64,000 bases of DNA. Origin: Prionace glauca (Eukaryota; Chordata; Chondrichthyes; Carcharhiniformes; Carcharhinidae). Below the pieces are notes generated by a model that did not search any database, had not been told where the DNA came from, and saw only the letters and a program-made list of their open reading frames with translations. Where the stretch lies: assembly GCA_037974335.1 (NCBI GenBank), contig CM075760.1, positions 40,774,603 to 40,838,602 of the forward strand, given 5' to 3'. The translations under genes and the position numbers were made by a program. Shown piece after piece: positions 53,993 to 64,000 of this stretch; position 1 is the stretch's first letter, and every line of letters starts with the position of its first letter.

Positions 53993-55054
53993 ATTTAACA
54001 TTTGGGACCCTGCGGTACCCCACTGTTAGCTGACCGTCACTCGGAAGAAGACCCATTTATTTCCACTCTCTGTTTCTTATCTGTCAATGAATTCTTTTCC
54101 TGGGCCAACACATCACTCCCCATCTCACGTGCGTTCATTGGGCCTCCCAATATTTTATGAAGAACCTTCTCACATATCTTCTGTAAGTGTAAATACACCA
54201 CGTAAACTGGTTGCATCCCTCCCCCTCTCTACCCGAAAGAACTCCCCTCCCCCTCCCTCCCCCGCCCCCACCTATTATTTACATCCTCAAAAAATGCAAG
54301 TAGGTTTGTTTAGATAAACATGTCTTTCTTAAGCCCACACTGGTTTCATCAAACTCCGTCCATGCTTTCCAAATATTTTCCTATCATGGATTTGATAACA
54401 ATCTCTAACTGATGCTAAAGTCAGTCTGTAATTTATCAGTTTCATTCTCCCTTTCTCTGTAGATATCGGGATTACATTTGTCACCCTCCAACCTGTGGGA
54501 ATTGTTACAGCCTATAAGGAATTTTAGAAGATGGGCAGCAATGTATCCAACATTTCCTGGGCCATTTCCTTCCATATTCTGGGATTATCAGGCCCCAGTG
54601 ACCAACCAGAATTTCACCCTATTATTTTACCCAGAATGATTTTACTAATACTGATTTCCCTTAAGACCGTCTTACAACTACCCCCTTGGTTCCCGAACAT
54701 TTTTGGGATGATACTTGTGTGAAGGTAATGTCAAACTTAGTTTTGTATTCATTCAATATTTATTTATTCCCCATTATAATTTCCCTGGATTCTGGCTCTA
54801 AGGGATTTACATTTATCTTAAAAAATCCTTCTCTCTTCAGATATTGATATAAACGGTTATAAATAATTTTTATGTTCCCTGCAATTTTAGTCCCATTCTC
54901 TATTTCCCCCGTCGATTATTTGGACTTTTTTTTGTTGAATTTTAAAAATCTCTGAAACCTCAGGCTTGTTTCTTCTTCTGGTAATTTTATGTAGCTTTTA
55001 ACTAAGAAGTAATATTTCCTCCCCTGAAAGACATCGAGAAAAAGATGAGCTTTG

Positions 55055-55262
55055 ACCATATATGATTTTCACAGTAACTTCATTACAGTGTGAATGTAAA
55101 CCCATTTGTGACGATTAAATAAACTTCAAACCTTTAAATACACACGATGTCTTTATCAAATAACTGAGTTGAAATTCCCCAGCTGCCAGGGTGGAACTGG
55201 AACTCCTGTCCCAAGCTTCTGGAATATTAGCTTAATAACGATATTGCTACACTACCCCCGAG
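55055..55262. mobile_element. SINE fragments
   Basis: 55060-55135 is the tail of the tRNA-headed family ('gattttcacagtaacttcattacagtgtgaatg'). 55150-55262 is an antisense piece of the 41060-41320 family ('gctgccagggtggaactggaactcctgtcccaagc...attgctacactaccccc'). Confidence 0.65.
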
Positions 55263-55479
55263 ACTGAAATATCACCACATTTATTAATGGAATAATTGAA
55301 CATTCAGGACTGGGTCACAGGTTGGATCGTAAGGTATCTTGTGCGAATTGAATACATTTCAGTTTGACTCAGAAATTATGTTGTTTCCATTCTTAACTGA
55401 TCACAGTTTGTGTTTTGGCATGATGACTTTTAACTCAGTGCGCCTAAATTCTGAGATCTATGTCCAATATTACACTATA

Positions 55480-56445
55480 CATTTATAACACGAATACATT
55501 CCAAATGAATTTATGCTACATTGGGTTATTTCTCCTGTTATGTACACTGAGCCATCTCTCTTTTTATGCTACATTAGTTCCTCTCTATTCGTACTCAAGT
55601 AGATCACTGATCTGATCCTATTACATCTGATCCCATCTCTGTTTATATTACACAGGATTTGCATATTTACATCCATCTCTGTTAATTCAACATATGACCA
55701 TGTATATTTTGCCTGGCATTTAACTGTCAGAAGGAAGTCTTCTCCTGGCCTTGAATCTTATTCTGACAGAATGACAGTGATTCATGGGAATCCATGTAAA
55801 AATTCCATCAATTCATGAAATGACAAGGGGGGACAGGTGAGGTAGAGAAGGTCATATCGGGCTTGACGTTAATCGTGTATAAACTGCACTATCAGAACAG
55901 CTGAACACTTGGTTTGGTTCCCTCAGAACTGAACAGTTTATGGGAGATTTAGTACAGACGCTCAAAGTGATGAATGGGAATGTTTTACTCATTAGAAAGA
56001 GACTGTTACTCACTGGCAAGTGGGCAGTATACAGAAGATTGATTACAACACACTAGGATATGTCTCTTTATGCACTGAATGTGACTCAAATGATTCATTA
56101 TTTCAACAGATCTTATATTTGTTTACATTGCATAAAATGCCGCTTTATTTATTACTCCTATTTGTGTTGTACCAGAGCCAGTCTTTAATTATATGACAGT
56201 AGGCCTTGTCTGTTTTTACACTACATTCGGTTATTTCTCTCGTTATGCCACTCTCGGCCATTCTCTATTTATGCTGCATTAGATCCTTTCAATTAATTCG
56301 ACAGGAGACCACAGATCTGTTCATATTTCATCAGATCTCATCTCTTTTTTATGTTACAGGGGATTTGTCTCCTTGAATGACACCAGCATCTGTCTCTGTT
56401 AATCGAACATACGACCTTGAACATGTTGCCTGCCGAGATATTATC
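55480..56445. repeat. Repeat X block with internal duplication
   Basis: 55530-55730 and 56220-56440 match in order: 'ctctctttttatgctacattag', 'cagatctgatc..att.catctgatc.catctc.gtt.atgttaca.aggatttg', 'ctctgttaat.caacatatgacc.tg.a.at.ttgcctg'. 56040-56200 also matches 4500-4640 ('gtctctttat.cactg..tgtgactca..tgattcatta'). Confidence 0.65.
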
Positions 56446-56483
56446 AATCCCGATATAATATTATAGAGTATAAAAGCTGCTGT

Positions 56484-56985
56484 CTAATGCTTCAGTTGTA
56501 CAGAACGTTGGTTAGACCGCATTTGGAGTACTGCGTCCACTTCTGGTCACCTTACTACCGGAAGGACGTGGAGTCTCTGGAAAGGGTGCAGAGGAGGTTT
56601 ACCAGGATGTTGCCTGGCATGGGGGGACTGGGTTACGAGGAGAGGTTGAAGAAACTGGGACTATTCTCCTTGGAAAGGCGGAGATTGAGAGGGGACATGA
56701 TAGAAGTATATAAGATAATGAAGGGAATGGATAGAGTTAATAGTGAGAGACTGCTCCCTAGACTAGATACAAACACGAGAGGTCATCATTTAAGGATGAG
56801 GGGGGAGAGGTATAATTTGGAGGTGAGAAGAAGGTTCTTTACGCAGAGAGTTGTAGGGGTCTGGAACGCGCTACCGAGTAGGGTGGTGGAGGCAGGAACA
56901 TTGGACTCGTTTAAGATGCAGTTAGATAGGCACATGAGTGAAACGAGAATGGAGGGATATGGTAGGGGATATTAAATAGGGTTAA
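56484..56985 (+). mobile_element. LINE subfamily 2 3' end, 162 codons open
   Basis: Plus strand: [60 protein letters not shown], then RFFTQRVVGVWNALPSRVVE and RHMSETRMEGYGRGY, ending in a stop. This frame is uninterrupted to its natural C-terminus, so the copy is comparatively young. 5' truncated. Confidence 0.93.
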
Positions 56986-57039
56986 ACCTCGGGAGACACC
57001 GGAAAGGCAGGCTGTAAGATTAATATTTTTGACTTTATT

Positions 57040-57505
57040 CCACAGGTGGAGGTCCACCTCGTGTCAAACGAGGAGCATTCACACGGCAGGTCGTGCCTGG
57101 GCTGCTCTTGGAAGTTCCGGGAGTGGCCTAGGACTTCGTGTCGGTGTGTGTGCTTGATCCTGGACCGGTAGATGGGCGCCGCAACAGCTCAGTGACTAGC
57201 ACTGCTGGCTGTGCAGGCACATGGATTTGGGCCTGTGTCTGTGGGAGTTTGCGCATTCTCCCTGTGGTTGCGTGGGTTTCCTCCGGGCGCTCCGGTTTCC
57301 TCCCACACCCCAAAAATGTGCTCTCAGGCTAATCGGTTTTTACCAAATTGACACTATTTCTTCCCTGAATCTGACTGAGTAGGGTTCCATTCGTAGCCAT
57401 GCAGGGTAGAATAGGTGCAGGGTGATGTGGCGGCGCGGGCTCGTTGGGCCGAAGGGCCTGTTTCCCGTGCTGGATTGTTCTTTGTTCTTTGTTCTTTGTA
57501 ATATG
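57040..57505 (+). mobile_element. Long SINE, plus orientation
   Basis: 'gggctgctcttggaagttccgggagtggccta', 'gccgcaacagctcagtgactagcactgctgg' (tRNA-like head), 'gtgggtttcctccgggcgctccggtttcctcccac', tail 'ggcgcgggctcgttgggccgaagggcctgtttcccgtgctgg' with (ttcttt)n end. Confidence 0.9.
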
Positions 57506-58267
57506 GGTGTGCCTGTCTGACACTAATCATTCTTGATTGGAGCAGTAAGTTTAATTTTTACTAATTTCGATAAGTAGCTGCGAGAAATATCTAATTGCTC
57601 TGTTATTGTGTGAGTAATATTCCGTTTGAACAATTTCTCAGTGATTCACTGGTGTTCGGGGACAGGTCAATATCTGAATAATCGTACAGTGCTCATTACA
57701 ATATCTTCAAGCAACCACCGTTGTGATACATTTTATTAGTTGAATATTGCACTGCACTGTGTCAATTTGACACAGACTTTAGAGATAAAGATTGACCTGT
57801 CTTATTTAAAGCATCCAACAGATTCACTGACTGTGTGAGACAGAATTCTGCACTCGCAATATCGCCAGATGGGCTCCCAGAGGCTAAATATCTATCCATT
57901 CATTAATTACTTATCTGTTTCAGGGAGAAATAAAACGAAATCGCCACAGAACGAGTGCTGACAGTTAGGTTATGTTTGAATAGAATTATATATTCTGTAA
58001 TTTGTATTGTTACTTTCGAAATTAGTTTTCACTTTCGGATGTCTTCATCTGCCTATGCCTAAGCTTTGTAATTCCCTCCCTAAATCTCCTTATTTCACTT
58101 TCCTCGTCTAAGTCAATCCATAAAACTGTCCCTGTATTAGCCATCCTTTCAGTCACCTGTTCAAATATCTCGTTGGTCAAAAGCAAGATGCTGTGGGTGC
58201 CCGAGATCCGAACAGAAAATGCTAGAAACACTCAATGGATCATTCTTCATCAGTGGAATGGTTTACG

Positions 58268-58268
<1 letters not shown>
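57506..58268. other. No gene seen
   Basis: AT-rich; no feature recognised. Confidence 0.5.
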
Positions 58269-58310
<42 letters not shown>

Positions 58311-58350
58311 GCCTCTGCCCCTGCCTCTCTCTCTCTCTCTTTCTCTCTCA
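58269..58350. repeat. (TC)n simple repeat
   Basis: CT/TC dinucleotides interrupted by 'ccccccgcctctgcccctgcc'. Confidence 0.9.
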
Positions 58351-58379
58351 CGCACATACATTTGTTGTAGACATGTACA

Positions 58380-58710
58380 GCAAGACACTGGGCCTTGTGT
58401 CTTTATTTACTGCATGCGACTCATTTGAATCATCATTGCAATAGACCTTATATTTGTTTATATTACATGACACACCATTCCATTTATTATTATATGATGA
58501 CATGCCGTGATAATTGCTACAAATCATCATTTCTGAGTTTTTGTTCAGCCAAGAGGCCATTTCTGTTACATTGGGCTCCATCTCAGATATGATTGTGTTA
58601 GGCTCTGTGTCATGCACTACTGAACACATCCGTGCCTTACTTTGTGTTATATTGGACACTAATAATAAAGCCAACACTGTCTCAGTAACTGGTTTTATAT
58701 AAAATGCGTT
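58380..58710. repeat. Dispersed repeat X
   Basis: Partner of 4440-4780; see that entry. Collinear over about 300 bp. Confidence 0.7.
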
Positions 58711-58794
58711 TGACAGATGGAAAAAAAGGACAGAACGAGATGAAAAGATGGAAATTAGCTTTAAAAATGTAATGGGGTTCGAAGAATGTGTTTC

Positions 58795-59345
58795 ATAGAA
58801 CATAGAACATTACAGCGCAGAACAGGCCCTTCGGCCCACGATGTTGCGCCGACCAGTTACAAAACAATGACCCACTAGCCTAAACCAATCCCTTTTCATC
58901 CATAAACCTATCCACAGATCTTTTAAACGCCCCCAAACTAGGTGCATTTACAACTGCAGCTGGCAGGGCATTCCAGTCCCTCACCACCCTCTGGGTAAAG
59001 AACCTACCCCTGACATCTGTCCTATAACTACCCCCCCTTAATTTAAAATCGTGCCCCCTCGTGTTAGCTTTCTCCATCCTAGGAAAAAGGCTATCACTAT
59101 CTACCCTGTCTAAACCTCTAATCATCTTATATGTTTCAATGAGATCCCCTCTTAGCCGCCTTCTTTCCAGCGAAAACAACCCCAAATCACTCAATCTCTC
59201 CTCATAGGATCTCCCCTCCATACCAGGCAACATCCTGGTAAACCTCCTCTGCACCCTCTCCAAAGCCTCTACATCCTTCTTGTAATGTGGGGACCAGAAC
59301 TGCACACAAAACTCCAAGTGCGGCCGCACCAGAGATGTGTACAGT
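58795..59345 (-). mobile_element. CR1-like LINE 3' end (subfamily 3), 149 codons open
   Basis: Tail 'catagaacattacagcgcagaacaggcccttcggcccacgatgttgcgccgacc' then, on the minus strand, [96 protein letters not shown]. Same subfamily as 18800-19025. Confidence 0.92.
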
Positions 59346-59479
59346 CTTGTTAATAACTACTGGGAGTTGTTCATCATATTTAATTGCTCTCGCATTTCCT
59401 GGAATATTTTATTGAAAGTTTGGGATGAAACTTGTAACATCCTCTTGTTCAAAAGTGATTGAGGAACAGAATGAATGTA

Positions 59480-59695
59480 TGTCACATTGCACTGCAAATG
59501 GACACTAAAGGACAATTCAACATGGCCACTCCAACTAACCTGTACATCTTTGGACTGTAGGAATAAAGCAGTAAACCTGGAGGAACTCCACGCACATACG
59601 GGGTGAATGTGTAAACACCACACAGTTACACAAGGCTTAAATGGAACCTGTGTCCCTCACAGTGTGAGGTACCAGTGCTTACCACTATGTAAATA
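59480..59695 (-). mobile_element. SINE, minus orientation, diverged
   Basis: 'acaattcaacatggccactccaactaacctgtacatctttggactg', 'aacctggaggaactccacgcacatacgggg', 'gtccctcacagtgtgaggtaccagtgcttaccacta'. Confidence 0.7.
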
Positions 59696-60884
59696 ATTGT
59701 TATTAATTTTAGCATGATATTGTAATTTATTCAGTATTTATTGTACATTCTGTGTCTCAGTCAATAAATAAAGTTAATGAATGGCCCTGGACGCTCTTGA
59801 ATGTGATGTACAGCTGGTCATTCCGCTGCCAAGGCAATGCATCTTTCAAATGATTCACTGAACTTCTCTCTTTCTCTGTCTCAGACTGAACCTAAATCAG
59901 ATAACCTCTCTCCTCTCTCTCAGTCTCCATTAACTCACACAAGTTCCCAGAAGACGGATCTGACTCCCAGACTATTTCTTTCTTCTTCCTTAATGCACCT
60001 TGTGACTGAAAAGATAAAGCACAAAAATCTCAGCAGAGGTAAATTCATTGTAGGAACTTAACCATTTCACTCAATTAACCTTTCTCCTCTATTTCTCACA
60101 CACAACCCAGCACACTTAAACTTTCTATTTCGGAATGTCTCTGCGGATAAAAAATGTTGCTTTAATTTTTTCTCTTTTCCCTCAGTCGTAACCTTCAGTC
60201 CATCTTCCCTTCAATTAATCTGTTTAAACACCAAAGATGATCATTTTCTTGATTCATTAACATGGGAATGGGGGTGACTGTAATGCTGAGACCGGCAGCA
60301 ATCTGTGTGACTGTTCTTGATGCTTTCAGAGTGAGCTCACCCTCACAGGCAGGAAGACTGTTCACGGTGATAACATCAAACTGGCCCCGGTTGTTTCATT
60401 CTCAGGTAACACAACTTCCTGTTTCTCTGCTGCCGGTTCCAAACCGCACATCTCACTTCCGAGCAGAAAATAAATCCAGAGACCACAATCTGGTGAGAAC
60501 ATCTGTCAGTGCGGCTTATATCTGACCACAGAGTCAGGGCAGAGTCAGACAGGTCACATTGCGGTGACATTTACAAATGAGCCTGGTGTGACCTGTTTAA
60601 AGTTTCCATTCCCGGACATAACTGGATGCTCAGTGGATCAGTCACTGAACTCCCCCGGGATCTGTGAAGGGAGGGAATGATAGCTGTTATCTTTTGTTGT
60701 TTGATCATTTTCTCTCCATCTGCTATTTATTTTTGTCCCTCAGCTTTTATCTGTCAGCCCCCCCGGTTTGCTTTCTCCTAACTCTCCCGCTGTCTCTATC
60801 TCCTTGCCAGTCTTTTCAACACATTTATTAGTGTTCATAATCATGAAGTTGTGATTGGGTTAATTAAAGGGAGAATCTTTCAAC
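59696..60884. other. No gene seen
   Basis: Includes C/T-rich stretches near 59860-59990 and ordinary sequence. Open frames near 60262-60525 have no domain. Confidence 0.5.
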
Positions 60885-61070
60885 TGGGGGACGGTCAGCA
60901 ACCAATGGGCACAAATTTATTTTATTGAGCAGCGAGACAGAAAGATAAGTGTTTACTTTTACACAAGAGTTGTGATGAACTGGAATGAACAGCTTGGAAG
61001 GGTGATGGAATTAGATTTCACAGAAACTTTGGAAAATAAATTCGATATCTCCTTCATGGGGTGAAGTTTT
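60885..61070 (+). mobile_element. LINE 3'-end relic
   Basis: Decayed C-terminal LINE pattern: 'gggggacggtcagcaaccaatggg', 'ttacacaagagttgtgatgaactggaatgaacagc', 'ttcacagaaactttggaaaataaattcga'. Inferred from order of motifs. Confidence 0.5.
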
Positions 61071-61225
61071 GAAGGATTCTCGAGAATGGGAGAATTTTAA
61101 GGTCCATCTATATCAGTGTCCCAGCATCCTTTTTGTGTCCCTCCCTGTCCTTCATTAAAACGGAATAAAATGAAATATTTATACAACTGTCGTCTTGTGC
61201 TAATCTTATCTTTTGACAGCACCTG

Positions 61226-61711
61226 TGTGTTGTGTGTGTGAGTGTGTATGTGTGTGTGAGTGTGTGTTTGTGTGTGTGTTTGTGTTTGTGTGTGTTTCTC
61301 TGTGTGTGTGTTTGTGTTTGTGTGTGTTTGTGTGTGTGTTGTGTGTGTGTCTGTGTGTGTGTTTGTGTGTGTGTTGTGTGTATGTCTGTGTTTGTGTGTG
61401 TGTGTATGTGTGGGTGTGTGTGTGTGTCTGTGTGTGTGGGTGTGTGTGTGTTTGTGTGTGTGTGTATGTGTGGGTGTGTGTGTGGGTGTGTGTGTGTGGG
61501 TGTGTGTGTGTTTGTGTGTGTGTATGTGTGGGTGTGTGGGTGTGGGTGTGTGTGTGTGGGTGTGTGTGTGTTTGTGTGTGTGTATGTGTGGGTGTGTGGG
61601 TGTGGGTGTGTGTGTGTGGGTGTGTGTGTGTGTGGGTGTGTGGGTGTGGGTGTGTGTGTGTGGGTGTGTGTGTGTTTGTGTGTGTGTATGTGTGGGTGTG
61701 TGGGTGTGTGT

Positions 61712-61754
<43 letters not shown>
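61226..61754. repeat. (GT)n / GTGTGGGTGT minisatellite
   Basis: About 530 bp of TG repeats with regularly spaced GGG and TTT variants. Units of about 65-70 bp recur ('gtgtttgtgtgtgtgtatgtgtgggtgtg'). All four long open frames here are artefacts. Confidence 0.95.
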
Positions 61755-61756
<2 letters not shown>

Positions 61757-62065
61757 TGCCAGGACCCATTCCGAAAGTCGATTCTATTTACAAAACATCA
61801 CTTTGAACAGATTAGCATCGGATCAAACTTTTTTTTAGGAAAAACACAATAATCTTTAACATTTATTGCACTGCTTTTCTCCCTCCGATGAGGGTTTCAT
61901 AGTTCGTCGTTTCAGTCCTCGTGAATACAAGCCTCAGTCAGGTGGAGTCAGTCACTCTTGCGGTTGTGGTAGGGTTTCCAATCCGTGTTTGCCAAACAAA
62001 TCCCTGCCTCACTCCTCATGACAAAGAAACCTGCTCTCAGGCCCCAGAAATGATTCCTTCCTTAT

Positions 62066-62745
62066 ATCAGGTCCCAGTCTGACTCCGGGCCCGGCTGTCT
62101 CTGTCAGTGATACACTGGGGCCAGTCAGTCACATTGTAATGTTCTAACTCTCAGGTCCCAGTCTGACTCCGGGCCCAGCTGTCTCTGTCAGTGATACACT
62201 GGGGCCAGTCAGTCACATTGTAATGTTCTAATTCTCAGGTCCCAGACTGACTCCGGGCCCAGCTGTCTCTGTTAGTAATACACTGGGGCCAGTCATTCAC
62301 ATTGTAATGTTCTAATTCTCAGGTCCCAGTCTCATTCCGGGCCCAGCTGTCTCTGTTAGTGATACACTGGAGCCAGTCATTCACATTGTAATGTTCTAAT
62401 TCTCAGGTCCCAGTCTGACTCCGGGCCCAGCTGTCTCTGTCAGTGATACACTGGGGCCAGTCATTCACATTGTAATGTTCTAATTCTCAGGTTCCAGTCT
62501 GACTCCGGGCCCAGCTGTCTCTGTCAGTGATACACTGGAGCCAGTCATTCACACTGTAATGTTCTAATTCTCGGGTCCCAATCTGACTCCGGGCCCAGCT
62601 GTCTCTGTCAGTGATACACTGGGGCCAGTAATTCACATTGTAATGTTTTAATTCTCAGGTCCCAGTCTGACTCCGGGCCCAGCTGTCTCTGTCAGTGATA
62701 CACTGGAGCCAGTCATTCAAATTATAATGTTCTAATTCTCTATGA
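62066..62745. repeat. 84-bp tandem repeat, eight copies
   Basis: Units start (at the GG of 'caggtccca') at 62070, 62154, 62238, 62322, 62406, 62490, 62574 and 62658, an exact 84-base spacing with no indels. Each holds 'cagctgtctctgtcagtgatacactgg' with a few substitutions. Unknown origin; no open frame. Confidence 0.97.
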
Positions 62746-62869
62746 TTATTTTTGGAAACCGTTACCCAATCCGTTGTGAATTAGAACCTGCATCAGATTT
62801 TGCTGCATTTGACCCCTGCCTGTCATTATTGGACAAATCACTTTTTCTGGAATGATCACACGCACAAAA

Positions 62870-63135
62870 ACTGTTTATGTCAATGTTATATCATGTTCTG
62901 TCTCTCTTACTCTGGGTAACTCATACGTTGGTTTATGTGATTCTCCCAGCCAGTTTATGTCATCATTGCGCGAGCATATCTGTCTATATTAGATTAGATT
63001 CTTCTTCTGTTGTTGGAGCATTATGTTTAATCATTTATAGGGTGTGGGCAGCACTGACATCTGTTGCCCTTCTCTGATTGCCCCTGACAATGTGGTGATG
63101 AGCTGCTATCTTGAACCGCTGCAGTCCATGTTCAC
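62870..63135. repeat. Repeat X remnant followed by SINE-like fragment
   Basis: 62870-63010 has 'aactgtttatgtcaatgttat', 'ggtttatgtgattctcccagccagtttatgtcatcattg'. 63020-63135 reads 'gggtgtgggcagcactgacatctgttgcccttctctgattgcccctgacaatgtggtgatgagctgc.atcttgaaccgctgcagtcc', reverse of the 44420 family. Confidence 0.6.
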
Positions 63136-63834
63136 CAGGTGATATCACTGTTTATATCACATAAGGTCTGGCCACTCTTATGATGCACCTGATCCTGATT
63201 CATCGCATTACCTAGACTGTACAATCTATACACAGTAGAAAATATTTAGGATGGTTACCATGGAATTGGTGAAGCTAACGGTTAAACAGAAATATTGTTC
63301 CTTCTCTGGAGAGGAGCAGATGTTTCAATCCTTTGCATCAATAGAAATAAGAAGTCTGAGAATTACAGGTGTAATTATCTCCTGTCGGCTATATATCCAG
63401 GGTCATTTTCATTACCATTTTCACAAATCAGCACACAATTGAGTCCTATATCAGGAAGTTTAATGAGACGCTGAGAAGAACAATTTTCATAATCTCCCCG
63501 TCATTCGAGACGTGATTTATCCATTTTCCAACAGGTCTCTGAAGACAGATAAGTCATCACCGGGAACAAAATAGTGAGGCTGCAATAATTTTATATGCAA
63601 GAGCACACAACAGAAGGGTTGTCAGTAAATAATTACATATTAAACGTTCTTCAGTTGAAACACATGAACTGTTTGGTGTTTTTATGCACTCAGGGAAGGC
63701 AGAGATGGGTTGTAGGTTCTCACTGGGAAACCTGAAGGGGAATTGCTAAAAGATTTCATTTCTCCAAAGGTGTTATTAGAAAATAGAATGTTTAAAATAA
63801 GTAAGCACACAAATGTTAATGATGTTTGTTAGAC
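63136..63834. other. No gene seen
   Basis: Ordinary composition; no feature recognised. Confidence 0.5.
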
Positions 63835-64000
63835 ATAGAACCATAAAATTCCTACAGTTCAGAAGAAAGGCCATCTGGCCCACCGAGTCTGCATCCCACC
63901 CCAGGTCCTCCGCTCTGCCCTATCCCCGTTAGCCCCACACATTTACCATGGTTATTCCACATATTCTGAGGGAAAATAACGGACAATTTTGCATGGCGAA
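63835..64000 (-). mobile_element. SINE, minus orientation, cut by window edge
   Basis: 'catagaaccataaaattcctacagttcagaagaaaggccatctggcccaccgagtctgcatcccacccc', 'tatccccgttagccccacacatttacc', as at 41335-41440. Confidence 0.8.

Larger units (their letters stand above)
52995..55020 (-). mobile_element. Old LINE (RT and 3' region) carrying two nested SINEs
   Basis: The antisense LINE text is interrupted twice. Parts: 3' region 53030-53090 ('ttcaatcagatctcctgtcatccttctaaactc'); after a short repeat, 53215-53705 (post-RT and RT text, e.g. 'attgtactctaaattccatgtgcccgcccattc'). After a SINE it resumes at 54000 with 'gggaccctgcggtaccccactg' and runs through 'aagcccacactggtttcatcaaa' and 'gtgggaattgttacagcc' to about 55020. 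It is the longest single LINE here but very diverged. Confidence 0.8.

Noticed and set aside
61206-61852. Four overlapping frames of 180-206 codons (Cys/Val or His/Thr-rich)
   Set aside because: Readings of one GT minisatellite in different frames.

Overview
The window reads as nuclear DNA of a cartilaginous fish, most likely a shark. The main evidence is a complete, unrearranged IgM heavy-chain unit in the elasmobranch 'cluster' layout (leader, V, D, J, CH1-CH4 and membrane exons all within about 20 kb). It is set among CR1-like LINE fragments, tRNA-headed SINEs and long GT-rich arrays. I cannot name the species.

All immunoglobulin exons lie on the minus strand, so the gene reads from right to left. 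From 5' to 3' it has: a TATA-like box (32162-32171) behind a perfect 14-bp inverted repeat; a leader exon (32027-32072); a VH exon (31585-31893) with a 22-bp-spacer recombination signal; one D segment (31198-31209) flanked by 12-bp-spacer signals on both sides; and a JH segment (30766-30813) with a 23-bp-spacer signal. An 11.3-kb J-C intron follows, then CH1 (19158-19457), CH2 (18439-18753), CH3 (17223-17531), CH4 with secretory tail (16027-16418), TM1 (12575-12702) and TM2 (12432-12440). All splice junctions are in phase and every domain keeps its two cysteines and its tryptophan. The locus can therefore plausibly be rearranged and expressed as secreted or membrane IgM. The J-C intron carries a purine-rich, AGCT-rich array about 1 kb upstream of CH1, in the position and strand bias of a mammalian switch region, and next to it a 2.5-kb GTGAGTGA minisatellite.

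Left of the gene (1-8.1 kb) is a tRNA neighbourhood. Five copies look intact (Thr-TGT, Glu-TTC, Asn-GTT, Gly-GCC, Gln-CTG) and seven are damaged (Val twice, Glu twice, Leu, Asn, Arg); part of it arose by a tandem duplication of about 1 kb. Between 9.4 and 10.1 kb lies an isolated CpG-rich, promoter-like segment with no gene I can recognise.

Right of the gene (32-64 kb) I see no intact host gene. A broken VH relic sits at 39.9-40.7 kb, and duplicated upstream flank occurs at 32.8-34.3 and 41.7-43.2 kb, together recording an older duplication of the Ig unit. The rest is mostly LINE and SINE debris. The largest pieces are a composite CR1-like element with two reverse-transcriptase segments (46.5-49.4 kb), a second LINE subfamily (49.4-50.5 kb) and an old LINE with two nested SINEs (53-55 kb). 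Tandem arrays near the right edge include eight copies of an exact 84-bp unit (62.07-62.74 kb). No CRISPR, bacterial operon or viral element was recognised.
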